A stretch of 64,000 nt of DNA from Bugula neritina (taxonomy: Eukaryota > Bryozoa > Gymnolaemata > Cheilostomatida > Bugulidae), in NCBI GenBank assembly GCA_964035545.1, contig OZ037770.1, positions 11,460,463 through 11,524,462 of the forward strand. The letters are read 5' to 3'. Below are positions 52,766 to 64,000 of the stretch, piece after piece. Within the stretch, counting starts at the first letter, position 1; every line of letters starts with the position of its first letter. The notes beneath the pieces are model-generated. The model worked only from the letters and a program-made list of their open reading frames with translations. It made no database searches and had not been told where the DNA came from. Made by a program: the position numbers and the translations under genes.

Positions 52766-54667
52766 ATACTACGCTGGAGATTCTAGCGCACACAGTACTA
52801 TGCTACTAATATTTTTAAAAGCTTCTAATAATCATGTATCTGCATTATATAATATAACTTTAACATTTGACATCTTATCTGGAAATTAACCCCATGTGTG
52901 TGAAACTACTGGTTTGAAAATTTGAGTTTCTGTTCAAATAACCCTGTGTGTAGGTTTACTCAGAGTTTCTATTAATAGAATATATATACATACTCACTTT
53001 TATATGACATACATATTATATATACATACTCACTTATATATAAGTATACACACATACACACACATTTACATGTATATTGTAGAAGAGAAGAGAGATGTAG
53101 AGGTAGACTTGGTTCCTGCAGGAGACATGATTTTTAGTTTAAACCAAGGAGTGACAACTCCTACTCTTCCTAAATCAGCAGACATGATTATTAGCTTAGA
53201 TCCCCCTGAATCTCTCAAACTCCTCCAGTCTGTTGATGTTTCTAGTTACTGTTTGTCTGTCTGTAAATATGAGGGCAACACTTATGTAGGGCTGAGTAAT
53301 GGTGCAGGGATAGACAGAATAGATGAGAGTTTCAGTGTTTCCAAGTCTTTTATTTCTCTTACTAAATATGTAACTGGAGTCACAGTACATAGGAACAAGC
53401 TGTATGCTCTAGAGCTTATCAGCAGCACTAATTGGGTGGTACATGTGTATGATCTTACTGGGAAACAGGTGACCAGTTGGTCTCACCATGATAGTAGTTG
53501 GGCTGTAAACAAACTTGCTATTGTTGATGATCAGGTTGTGGTTCCTGATAGACACAGTAAAAGACTTACAATCTACTCTCTTACTGGGGCTGTAGTTAAA
53601 CATGTCTCCTGCCCTCTACTCAGCAATAGTAATACAGCAATATGTGCAGCAGACAGACATTGTCTAGTGGTTTCTGACTCTGGTTCCTCTCAAGTATTTA
53701 AATTAGACTTGACAACAGAGAAAGTCATCTGGACATGCAAGGATGTATCTAGACCACAAGGTGTGACCTGCTATAGAAGTAAATATATTCTTGTGACTAA
53801 CTGCAGCAGTAAAACCACCATCTGGATACTGGATGTGGAGACAGGTTAGTTTTACATTGGTTAGTCAACTACTGTGACCAATATAATAGTATTTCTCACA
53901 GTCTTACACTATAAAATATACTATGCTATGTACTAGTGATGACACACTAATACATCGTTTCCTGTTACAGGTACACAACTGTCCAAAGTGGACGATCCAA
54001 CTGATAGAGCTAGGAGTAGTGTGTGTGATCTCCATGTGTATAATGACACTCTGATTGTACCTAGATACAGTGAGAAGAAAGTTCTGTTTTACCAGCTAAA
54101 CTAAACAGGTGTGGGACAGGATATTATTCTATCTTGTGGTACATTTATTATATTGTTTATCACACTAGACTCTGTTTGAATACATTTGGTGCTCAACTCT
54201 GTGTTTTCTACTAATGTACATATTTGTGATGATATGTCTGAGATGTACAACTTCTACATATACACTGTGCCTGTTATTTCTAGATGATTCTCAAAGTTGA
54301 CTCGGTAGACTGTGTTTTTCAACACGGAGCTATGATAGAGTGTGGGAGGCTGTACGATGTCCCAGTAACTAACTTATACACCTAAACATAACTAATTTCA
54401 AGTAATTATTTATTTTCACTTTATTTTTCACGTGTATCAATCCTATTCTATGCAGCCTGCGTAATTTCAGGGTATTAAGTAGACTGTAACTTTATATATC
54501 TAACATGATTTGCAATGAATGGTCATGTAGAGATCAATGTGATCCTCATGGTAACTCTAAGTCTACATTTCCTACAGACTGAAATACTATTATATCACAA
54601 TGTTTACTACTTGCTATCAAATACTAACCACTACTGCTACGTTCATTTTACTTTATAGTTTACATAT

Positions 54668-54940
54668 TGTTGTGCACAATAGTTACGTGGGTTTTCTAGT
54701 GAGTCCAATTAGTGTTAAGTATACGACAATTCAATGGTAATCTCTATTAGGATCTTTATTGTAACCATATAATATAAAGAAAAAATATATCTATGTATCA
54801 CCGTTTACTACTCTCTTACATCACTGCTAGCAACACTATATATCTAATATCGTTCTGCGTGGCTTAACACAGCCGGAGTACTAATGAGAGTGTTTGATTG
54901 GCAGAGGGCACGTGTGACGTATTTTCCACGCCCCATCACA
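54668..54940 (-). mobile_element. Solo LTR, minus orientation, 273 bp (same insertion as 24315-24587)
   Basis: Same ends, same length and same ATAT flanks (54664-54667, 54941-54944) as the copy downstream of gene copy 2. It was therefore inherited by duplication of the spacer. Confidence 0.8.
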
Positions 54941-56433
54941 ATATGCTAGTTTTCATTCACTGTATTTGTGTGTCAGGTTATTATTTTATATAATGTATTA
55001 TATAACCTGTTTGATATTGTGCGATCATCTCATCATTTGATTGGCTGTCATAGAATATAATAGTCTAAGTGATTAATTGTTCCAATATATTCTATAAACA
55101 GTGAATAAATTAGAGTGATAATGGTTACTAATGGCAACATATTTTACTATAGATAACATCACCATGTCTCATTCCAGTAAAATAGTTTACAGCATTTCTA
55201 CTCTGTGTAGAGTATAACAATAGCAATGCTGTAGTTACTTGTAGATGCAGAGTTGTAGATTCTTACTTAAGTTACGACTTGGGTTATTAGAAAGGTTTTT
55301 GAAAAATTACATGCCATGCCATGGCATCCTGGTTAGTAGATTGTATTGTGCAGCACAAAGTTTGGGGTCACTGAGTGCAATGGCTGGGGACTTCTCAAGT
55401 TTGGATATGAACTTTGGGTGATGATGAGCACTGAACAATGGACTTGGTGACCTTGAACTTTGACTGCATGATTGTTGTTTCACAGGAAGTTTTTGAAAAG
55501 TTACATGTGATAGCACTGATTGATGCAGTACAATGTTTGGGGTCGCTGAGTTCTTTAGCACCCAGGACTGGCACTTAGGCCATCGTGTGTACTGTTTCTT
55601 ACATGCATTTCAAATAATTACTATTATATTATTACAGCAGATATCGTAGCTACAATAAATCATGACACATTTTTTATTATCCATGTAATTAAACCTAATT
55701 AGCCAAATAAATGATAGACCAAGACCATTTTCATCATAAAAATATTAGTGTTTTCAAGGTTGAAAAAATTGAGTATTCTTACGAAGATAAAGGGCATGGT
55801 AACATACACAACATAGTTTGTTGGTCTTTAAACTGTAGATCTAAATGCCAGACCACAATATAATACTACATCTACATTAGTTTGAATACAACTTTATAGC
55901 TTATATGCATATAACATATTGAATGACTAAATTCCACACCCATTTCCATATATCCATCCATATTCCAATTAATATTATTCTTCCCAATAATTGTGGAGTA
56001 ATTCATCTACAGATCGAATACTTTAAAGTTTAAAACCTAGTTTACACTTATAAACAGTATAACAGAAGAGTCACTATACAAGAAATAGTTGTAGTCTGTA
56101 TTGATTAGTAAGGTCATAGCTGCTCCACTGCTAGTACAAACAGAAACTGCACTCAAACCCAAAGATGCCAACATGGTGAGAGCTCCCTTTGTTTTAAAGG
56201 CTGTCATATGGATATCTACTGTATAAAGCATAAAAGTGAGATTCATAAAATGATGGGCAAACTACTTAATGGCATATGAAGCATCCAGCACATTATAATA
56301 TACAATGCTCCCTCTGTATCTCACTAAACTCTAAAACCTCAAACTGTGATATCTTAGAATATGTCAGGTTTCGTTAAAATTGATCATTTGGTCTCTATGC
56401 ACATGTACATCAGCCAAAAAAACAGGGCCCCAG

Positions 56434-56855
56434 TGTAGTGAACTTTTCTGTATAATAATTTAGAGTTGTCTTTCCAACTTTCTATTGTATATAATAACTT
56501 TTGTGCAATCATGTAAGCTGATTTCGGCTGAGAATCGGAGGTGTGAGGATGTCGGGATCGCCGACTGGGTTCGCGACATGCGATCGGACAAGTCGTAATT
56601 CGACATCTTCTCGGTGACCCCGATTTTCGGACGCGGTCGGCAGAAGTTTCTCGAAGGGATTTTTATCCAGTATATAAGGAGGCGAGCTCACAGAGTAGAT
56701 CAGCCTACCACTGAAACTCACAGGATACAGCCAAACACACAGATACTCTTATACCTTGCAATAAAGATTAGTCTACTCAACTTGGACAACCTTGTTTCTT
56801 ATATTACGGAGTTATGCTCCCCACCTAATTGCGTTCTACCCACAACACTACTATA
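56434..56855 (+). mobile_element. Solo LTR (duplicate of 73-494)
   Basis: 422 bp, differing from 73-494 at two noticed positions, both at CG dinucleotides. Confidence 0.65.
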
Positions 56856-58308
56856 TAAGCTGCTTTCGTGACCTACAGAAACTCGTGAGAAAGGGGTCCT
56901 TAAGATACAGGGAACACTGTATCTAATATTAATTGCGCCAGGTTTTGTTTGGAAAGATAACTCTGAAGGAGGTACCCGATACGTAAATGTAGCTGCAACG
57001 CTCATCAATAGTGTTATTATTTTGGATTTACTGCATGCGTTATGAGGGAATTCCCCCAGTCCAGGGTAAGTTTTCTTTTAATCTCGCGTCTGCGCAGAAA
57101 GCTCTAACACTAAAAATATCTGTTACTGGTTACTAAGTTACTAAAGTCTTCCGCGTCGAGGTGAAGTTTGTCTCATTAATTGTTTACCGGCAGCAATAGC
57201 TGTAACTCTGTAAGAGTTAGCAAACTTGAAAGTGATATTCACTGTTATAAATTTTCAATTTTAAAGTCAACTTATTATAATTTTATCATCTGTAGTTTCA
57301 TCAAAGTTTCGGTTACACAGTTATACTGATAGTCATACAGATACTCATACTCATACTGTTTCACTCAATCTCACTCTGATTCACTTTACTCATAGTCAGT
57401 GACAGTCACACTGACACTCATTCACAGTACCACACTTAGTCTTGCTATGACAGCAAATGATCTAGTGTCAGTCACCGTGCCACATAGTTTTGAAAATTAC
57501 AATGATTATGATAGCATTTTTAATCAGCAAGATACTTGTGAATTAGTTACTATTGCTCAGTCTCATGATCATCTTCATTTTGAGTTTTTACTTCACGTGC
57601 TCATGATGATGATGATCATAGTCATACTCGTAATGATATTGAAGTTTAAATTATCAAATGATAAAAATTAAAATATTAGTAAAGCATATGTTTTGAAATT
57701 GAATAAAACTGCTCAACAGAACTTATTTAACTTACAGGGCCTCTGCTGTAGACCGTAGAGGTAGATGCAGTAACAGAAGCATTAGAAACTACATATATTT
57801 ATAACTATTTAAAATAGAAAAATTCCAACTTTTCCACATTGTATTGAATGTCAATAAAATGTATCATTTCTTGGGATATTGAGTGAATTGCAAGGAAAAC
57901 CTAATTCAAGGACCTTCATAATTTCTTTGGCTAGAAGTCGGGTTTCTTTGAATAATTTTAAAAAATTGCTCTTGTTACTAATTGATTTATTATGTAATTG
58001 CTCTGGACCATTGTCTGCAGTACACAAGTGTGTATTTACATCATGGTATTACAATATATAGTTTATTATACAGCAAGGGTTCATTATTGAAAAGATCGTT
58101 TTTAAGTTTTAGAGAGTGCTTGAAATACATTATATCAGCACTGCAGTTTTATAGTTGAGTTACATTCTACATTCTTTAAAGATAGTAAGTAGTGAGTCAG
58201 AAGAAACGCAGAAATAAACTATTAAATTCTCTCATTACAGTGAACTACATGGGATCTGAATACACTTTATAATATGTTCTCCTGTTTTATAATATAGAGT
58301 TGAGTGAA

Positions 58309-61143
58309 ATGGCTGCAGCAAAAGAAGTTGAGTGTGGATTCTGTTTACTAAAAGAAAGTTTAGAGAATCCCAAATGTCTACCGTGTGGTCATGTACACTG
58401 TTTACTATGTCTTACTCGTAATGTTGATGTGAATGACATGATCAGGTGTCCCTGGTGTAGGTAAGTTAGTTTTGTATAGGCAGAACTGAGGCATGCTGTT
58501 AGTGAAGAGTTCACGATTTACGTCATATGTCTTAACTTATACTAAATTATTGTATTCTATTATATATAGCTTGAACTATTGCTAAATGATCATGTGTCTT
58601 GTCATAGAGAAGTGTTTGATGTGAGAGTGGAGAATCTTCCATCTGCTGATGTAGCAGACAACTCCGTATCATGTGACGTCTGCACTAAAAAGGGGATGAA
58701 AAAAGTACCAGCAGTCATATACTGTACTGTGTGCCGTAAACTCTTCTGCAGAAAACATGATGAGGTGATACTTTCATTAAATACTTCTTCAGTTGATATT
58801 CAACACTGCATACTCTAACTCAGCCTCTGATTACATACTGTTTTACTTGAATGTTGATTCATAAGAAAACACTGAGAGATCATGTTTCACTTTTATCTGT
58901 TTTATCTGCTCTCATGCAAACTGCACATTTATTTTTAGACTTTGTGTTGGTGAGAATTTGTATGCTCCTATAAATTTTTGTAAATGTTTATATCATGTAT
59001 TTGTAAGTTTCGTTTCTTTTCCACTATATGGATAGTTGAGTTATATTTCTCAGTAAATATATATTCTGTTATATTCAGTCACATGATGACACCAATGATG
59101 ACCACCAGAAGATGACCATATCTGACTACAGAATACAAGCCAAGAGACTGGAGAGAAGAGTTTGTCCCAAACACACAGCATATCCCTACATACACGGGTG
59201 TAAAGTCTGTTTACAGCTGTTCTGTTTAAAGTGTGTCTCTTCAGGCAACTTGTGTGTTGGAGGTAAGAAAATTCTGCTGCAGTTATCTGCTAAAGTTTAG
59301 TAAATTTAACAAACAACAAGACCTCCTTCGTAGGAGAGCAACACTAGTGTAGTCGTTAGAGCACTGGTCAATGGTTTGGAGTCCTAGTGAAGGTCATTGG
59401 TGATGCTAGGAAGAGCGTTTAGTCATAACTATTTAATTGTCACAATAGAAAACAATACTTTAACCTACTTCCATCAGATGTTTGTTTGTTTGTTTTCATC
59501 AATATATATACATACATAAAGTAAAAAAAAATACAAGGGATCACCCAAAGGAGGTAATGATGAGGCCCAATAGTGCGCCATAGCAGAGGCTAGTCAAAGC
59601 CAGAGCCTGAATTGATTAACAATTAGTCAGTTAAGCCAGTCAAGTTATGTGAATTAAGTTAAGTCGGTTAAGTAAGTCAGTAAAGTAAATCAGTTAAGTT
59701 AAGTCATAGCTCTCCGGCAAAAACGCAAAAACTCACACTCGCCCTGAATGCACCGTGATCAGACTGGTTTTTAAGCTCAGGTTTTAACCTGTTCCCTAGC
59801 ACTGACTCCCGATAACATGTACTTCTTTGACCTGCAATGGTAGAGAAAAAGGAACGGGAAGATTTGATATTGAGAAGCGTGTACTGTAGGAGTGAACAAT
59901 TAAACTTTTGTTAGTGCTAGAGTAGTAAAATTTATGGGCTTTTTGCAAAATTTTCAGCTTATATAAATTTTCTATTTGAAGAATGCTAGCTTTTTTTTTA
60001 AAGAGAGGGGCTGTGTGATGCAAAATTTTTTTTAAAAAATATACTGCAAAATTTTTTTTGCAGTATATTTTTAAAAAAGATTTTTTGCATCACACAGCCC
60101 CTCTCACAGGAGTGGCTGTTATAAACCATTTGAGTTTTATGACCCCCTCAGTAGATCTGAGATTAAATTAAATTAAATCAATGGTAGAGTTTGAGTCAAT
60201 GTGATATTAAACGATCTGTTTTATTATTGCTTTTAGAATTATTATGCTTTCATAGCTTTTTGTTATGTCATTGAGGAATTAAAATAACCTTACCTATGTG
60301 ATAACTCTATCCAGCAGGCTGTAATGCAAAAAATTGTTTCTGTATATAATATTAGTTTGTTGTTCATCCAGTAGTCTTAGCATGTAGTGATATTTCAACT
60401 TCTCACTACCTTCTTGTTATGTAGTACTGGTTACTTGACTGTCTAACTACTGTGAGGTTATATTACTGTAGTGCTATCAGGTTAGCGAAATGTGGGCTTT
60501 TTTCATTTACTTTCATTTAAATTCTAGATTCTAAACACGACATCGTTAATCTAGATGATTTAATCAAAGAGCTTATCGATATAGATGATCTTCTCACCAC
60601 TGAAGACAAGATGTCTGCTTTCTTCAAACACCTTTCTAAAACTGTGTCAGACTTTGATAATGAGACAGAGGAATTGCTGAATATTCTTCATACACAGCGT
60701 GATGAACAGGTTCTGTGTTTATAGAAATACTTTCTGTTACTCTGTAATCTACATTCTGTAGTCAGGTGTTAGTAAAACATTACAATACTAATACTTAAGA
60801 GTAACAGCTAGCTAACTAGTTACTATTCTGTGTTTATTAAGGCACTATTTTGACTTTAGAATTTAGAAATGTTATGCGGAAGATATGTGCAGTTTTTTAA
60901 CTCAGTTTTGGAAAAAAATTTTCTAATAAGTTGTCAATATTCTACAATGTGATGATACAATGTATGATGTAGTTGACTGAAGTGAGACTGAAGTATGAGA
61001 AACTGGAGATGGAATTCTTAGCTAGTAGAAAGAAGACTAAAGAAGAGCTGAACCGATACATGGAAAGAGAAGTTGAAACTGTTTTGTCTCAACTGAGTAA
61101 CAGTAGAATGAAGATAGAAGCTCAACTTCGACAAAACCATCAG
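58309..61143 (+). CDS. TRIM-NHL-like gene copy 6, exons 1-5 (continues past the window)
   Basis: Exons 58309-58460, 58608-58764, 59079-59262, 60528-60709 and 60973-61143 give the first 282 residues. They are identical to copy 1 at the protein level as far as I could see: RING, two zinc modules and most of the coiled coil. The one exon difference noticed (GAG/GAA, about 61061) is silent. The gypsy element follows 33 nt after the exon 5 donor, as in copy 1. Exons 6-8 are expected beyond the window. Confidence 0.88.
59332..59417 (+). repeat. tRNA-derived SINE-like relic in intron 3 (copy 6)
   Basis: Duplicate of 2977-3062 by segmental duplication. Confidence 0.4.
60004..60104. repeat. 101-bp foldback in intron 3 of copy 6
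   Basis: Duplicate of 3650-3750; both arms retained. Confidence 0.85.
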
Positions 61144-61176
61144 GTGAGCAGTGTTTATGAAATATATTTATAATAG

Positions 61177-61568
61177 TGTGGTAAATTTATGTTGTGTGTG
61201 TGTGTCCTTTGTTGCCGAGATCGGTACTTCGGTCCTCCGAAACACCGATATGCCGATTCTCGGCATATCGGAACACCGAAGTACCGAAATGCCGGATTCG
61301 GCATTTCGGATTCCCGAAGTACCGATATTCGGTATTTCGGGCCTCCGATCTCGGCAAACAAAGGAATGTCTTTGTCCTGCATGTATATAAAAGCCAGCGA
61401 GTTCCAGTATAGTTCAGTCTGCTACTGGAGCTCGCTGGATAAAGACCATTGATTCACTCGGACTATACTACAATAAAGATTATCTACATTTTACCTTATT
61501 TCTCGCCTTGTTTCTCATACAAGCATGTAACAGCACTAGTTTCATTCACAATCCACAAAACTATCACA
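61177..61568 (+). repeat. 5' LTR of the duplicated gypsy element
   Basis: 392 bp. It carries the 5'-LTR base at all three positions that distinguish the two LTRs of element 1, and the same U3 cloverleaf. Confidence 0.95.
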
Positions 61569-61619
61569 TTGGTGGCAGCGGTGGGATTCTACGAATAGCT
61601 AGTTGCTAAGAGAAATAGG

Positions 61620-62519
61620 ATGGCCCCAGGGGACCCAGCCCCTGAGGCAGCAGCACCACCAGCCCTCACTATTGAGGCGCTGGTCACAGCCCTCCAGGGA
61701 TTGCGGGGGCAAGGACAGGCAGCACCTGGTGACAGGTATCGCCTCCAGCCCCCGACTTTCGGAGGAGATGGAGACGTGGAACAGTTCATCAAGGAGTTCG
61801 AGGACGTGGCCGCCACCGCTGAATGGCCAGTACGGGTGCGCGTCCTCCAACTCCGGGCCTGTCTGACAGGCCGGGCCAGGAACTTCGCACTGGGACCCGA
61901 CGAAGCCCACATCCTGCGGGCTCTTAGGGCCCGGTTCGGGTTGACCACGGAAGAGGCGTCAGACCAGCTACAAGTGATGAGGAGAGACCGAAGGACATCT
62001 CTGGAAGATCACGCTAACGAGGTAGAGCGCCTGGCTCAGGCTGCTTTCGGTCACGCCACTGGCGACGATCGGAAGCGCCTCATTTTTAACGCGTTCTTCC
62101 GGAGTGTGAACCACCCGGACCTCCAGCGGTACTGGCTAGCCGCAAAGGTCAAGAGCCTGGACGAAGCACTAGAGATGGGGAAGGCCTACTTCCAGGTGGA
62201 AGAGCCACGGAGGGCGAACTACGCAGCTCGCCAGGTGGCCGGAGATGCAGAAGAGATACCCCCAACCCCACAAGTGGCAGCAGCAGCTACCCCGTCACCT
62301 GAGCAGACGCAGCTCAACATGCTGATGAGCATGATGAAAGGCCTGCAGGCTACAGTGACGGAGTTGCAGCGCAACCAGACGGACAGGCGGGCTCCCCGCT
62401 CGCGGGACGACCCTGTCCGCCCCCCTATGCCCACTTGCTGGGAGTGCGGGATGCCAGGACATGTGAGAAGGCACTGCCCTAAGGGACAGAAGCCTTTAAA
62501 CACCCGAGGCTCACGGTGA
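61620..62519 (+). CDS. gag: Gag of the duplicated gypsy element
   Basis: 299 residues, identical to 5266-6165 except one noticed Val-to-Ile change (GTT to ATT near 62084). The CCHC knuckle is intact and the TTTAAAC heptamer is at 62495-62501 in the same phase. Confidence 0.93.
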   Translation: MAPGDPAPEAAAPPALTIEALVTALQGLRGQGQAAPGDRYRLQPPTFGGDGDVEQFIKEFEDVAATAEWPVRVRVLQLRACLTGRARNFALGPDEAHILRALRARFGLTTEEASDQLQVMRRDRRTSLEDHANEVERLAQAAFGHATGDDRKRLIFNAFFRSVNHPDLQRYWLAAKVKSLDEALEMGKAYFQVEEPRRANYAARQVAGDAEEIPPTPQVAAAATPSPEQTQLNMLMSMMKGLQATVTELQRNQTDRRAPRSRDDPVRPPMPTCWECGMPGHVRRHCPKGQKPLNTRGSR

Positions 62520-64000
62520 ATTCCGCCACCCGTGGGCCCCACGCCAATTCGGTCCGGGATAGGACTCGGAAGACAACAGAAGAGACCTCTCCAGAGTCGA
62601 CCTATATCGAGTGGCACGCAAACCGGAGATCTCGGAGACCGAAAGGCCTACCCGATCCTCCTGCCCTGCCACTCGATACCCGGATGGAACTAGAAGAAAC
62701 CGGATGGCAGGCACCTCGGAGATCTCGGAGGCCGCAAGGTCTACCCGATCCTCCAGCCTGGCCACTCCGTAACCGGTTCGCGGGGTTGCCCGAGGAGGTT
62801 GTGGAGGAGGATTCAGCTTACTCGCAAGAGTATCCCAAGCTACCCTCCCGACCTCAGAAAACCCCCGTTGTCTCTAAGACGAAGAGGAGGCCCGCTGTGC
62901 GGACCCAAGTCGTGTCTCCCCCAGAGACTGACCGCTCCAGGAGCACCCAGCCGTATGGAAGCAGCTACTTCCTGCCCGGAAAGATTTCGGGTAAAGCTGC
63001 CACATTCCTACTGGATACTGGGTGCACTACCAACCTGCTGAGTAGGCGTCTCTTTGACACCCTTGGTGCACGAGAGCGGGCGAGCCTCGAGCCGTATGAA
63101 GGTGCGCATGGTACGTTGGCGGACGGATCATGCATTCCTTTCTACGGCGTCATTTCACTACCTGGACGCGTCCGTGATCAAGCAGTTCACGAGACGTTCA
63201 TAGTCAGCCAGCTGAAGGAGGACGCCATCTTGGGAATGCCCTTCCTGGAGAAACACCAGTGCCACATGGATTTCCAGAAGTCAGTGGTGGTGATGGCTGG
63301 GAAGGAACTTGTCTGTGTTGACAAGTTTGGCAGGCCCTTGGTGGGCGGAGTCCAGGTAGTGCGGGACTGCACAGTTCCGGGGAGGTCCCAGGCGACTCTC
63401 CGATGCAGAGTCAACTGCAAGGAGATCGCCGGCCTGGGGATGGTTGAAGGAACGCACGGAGCCATCCGACTAGCAAACAGCCTGAATCGGCTAGATTGTC
63501 GGCAAGAGCTCCTCGTGCAGTGCATCAACCCCTTCACGGAACCTGTCCAATTATCGGCTGGAGCGCTGGTGGGGAAGTACCACTCCATCCAGGAAGCGGA
63601 TGTGGGTCCGGCACTGGAGACAGTGGCCGACAACCAGGGAAATCCCCCTCACACCAGACGAGAAGCAGTCCCGGAGCATCTGGCTGACCTGTATGGCGGA
63701 GCATGCGGAAACTGTACGAGTAGTACTGAACGCCAAGTACTGGCTCAACTACTCGCGGAGTACAGTGATGTCTTCAGTCGTGGCGATAGAGACATGGGGC
63801 TGACTAAGGTTATCTCTCACGAGATACCCCTGGCAGCCGACACCACTCCCATCAGGCAGCCTACCCGACGTCTGGGCCCGGAGAAGGAGAAGGAGGTGAG
63901 CCGACAGGTACAGGATCTTCTGGACCGGGATCTGATTGAGCCTGCCCACGGTGCGTGGAGCTCTCCAGTGGTCCTGGTCAAGAAGAAGGATGGTAGCTGG
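62501..64000 (+). CDS. pol: Pol of the duplicated gypsy element, N-terminal part
   Basis: Open in the -1 frame to the window end. It contains the 31-codon duplication, the protease (LLDTG) and the start of reverse transcriptase. One noticed coding change lies near 63550 (CATTTA to CAATTA). Confidence 0.9.

Larger units (their letters stand above)
49528..54104 (+). pseudogene. TRIM-NHL-like gene copy 5 with a nonsense codon in the RING exon
   Basis: Eight exons: 49528-49679, 49827-49983, 50299-50482, 51091-51272, 51512-51682, 52549-52657, 53083-53844, 53971-54104. Codon 22, an AAG lysine in every sister copy, is TAG here (49591-49593), between the first and second zinc pairs of the RING. The rest is open and in phase; without the stop the reading frame would span 616 codons. 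No ATG-initiated rescue keeps the RING, although later ATGs could yield a RING-less protein. Exon 7 is the longest (762 nt) because it carries both alternative N-terminal segments (QGVTTPTLPKS and ADMIISLDPPES) in tandem. Recent pseudogenisation is the simplest reading; an assembly error at one base is the alternative. Confidence 0.87.
54105..58308. other. Spacer between gene copies 5 and 6
   Basis: 54105-56361 matches the spacer after copy 2, including the shared minus-strand solo LTR (54668-54940) and the dispersed repeat (55290-55510), but lacks the 353-bp LTR. 56362-58308 is the duplicate of 1-1953, with solo LTR 56434-56855. No supported gene. Confidence 0.6.
56362..64000. repeat. Right copy of the ~56.36-kb-period tandem segmental duplication
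   Basis: This is the partner of 1-7646. It shares the same solo LTR, the same gene exons, the same foldback in intron 3 and the same gypsy insertion with the same flanking ATAG. Because the insertion is shared, duplication came after retrotransposition. The two 5' LTRs are identical at all three sites where the 5' and 3' LTRs of the first element differ, so the right copy was not re-inserted independently. Confidence 0.93.
61177..64000 (+). mobile_element. Gypsy element 1 duplicate, 5' part (runs off the window end)
   Basis: Same insertion site and same 5' LTR, primer site, gag and pol start as 4823-7646. It was inherited by segmental duplication and not by a new transposition. Confidence 0.95.

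Noticed and set aside
61177-64000. Independent second insertion of gypsy element 1
   Set aside because: Same site, same flanks, same LTR variants and near-identical host flanks for kilobases; it is the duplicated copy.

Overview
The window looks like invertebrate animal nuclear DNA. The host sequence is strongly AT-rich. Its genes have eight small exons joined by GT-AG introns of about 70 bp to 1.3 kb, and LTR retrotransposons, solo LTRs, a LINE relic and tRNA-like SINE relics lie among them. No bacterial features are visible. A sponge or another early-branching animal would fit the RING/B-box/coiled-coil/propeller gene expansion, but the sequence alone does not prove the taxon.

The core is a head-to-tail array of one plus-strand gene family. 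Each full gene encodes, in order, a C3HC4 RING finger (exon 1), two zinc-binding B-box-like modules (exons 2 and 3), a coiled coil (exons 4-6) and a beta-propeller-like C-terminus (exons 7-8). This is the TRIM-NHL-like plan of a ubiquitin E3 ligase with a ligand-binding propeller. Copies: 1 (1954-14888), 2 (19840-23751), 3 (28607-33455), 4 (36024-40310, with a 7-nt frameshifting deletion), a 5'-truncated fragment F (45630-46921), 5 (49528-54104, nonsense codon in the RING exon) and 6 (from 58309; exons 1-5 are inside the window). Copies 1, 2 and 3 look intact (586, 596 and 591 residues).

Retroelements: a complete 7,991-bp Ty3/gypsy element (4823-12813) sits in intron 5 of copy 1. It has 392-bp LTRs, a tRNA-Leu primer site, gag, a -1 frameshifted pol, and an unusual third ORF with two C2H2 zinc fingers and a coiled coil. 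The same insertion reappears in copy 6 (61177 to the window end). A second, related gypsy element (41773-about 45371; 305-bp LTR) is truncated in RNase H and lies next to gene fragment F. Solo LTRs of at least four families lie between the genes.

Large-scale structure: bases 1-7646 and 56362-64000 are almost identical (nine differences noticed by eye, including the shared gypsy insertion). The window is therefore one period of about 56.36 kb of a very recent tandem duplication, or an assembly join of two haplotypes. Intergenic spacers fall into two classes. One (before copies 1, 2, 3 and 6) carries CATACT-type simple sequence and sometimes a solo LTR. The other (before copies 4 and 5) carries a different promoter-like block with GTCACGTGAC and TGACGTCA motifs and an antisense LINE relic. 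The array appears to evolve by unequal exchange, with copy-specific pseudogenisation, VNTR growth and propeller diversification.
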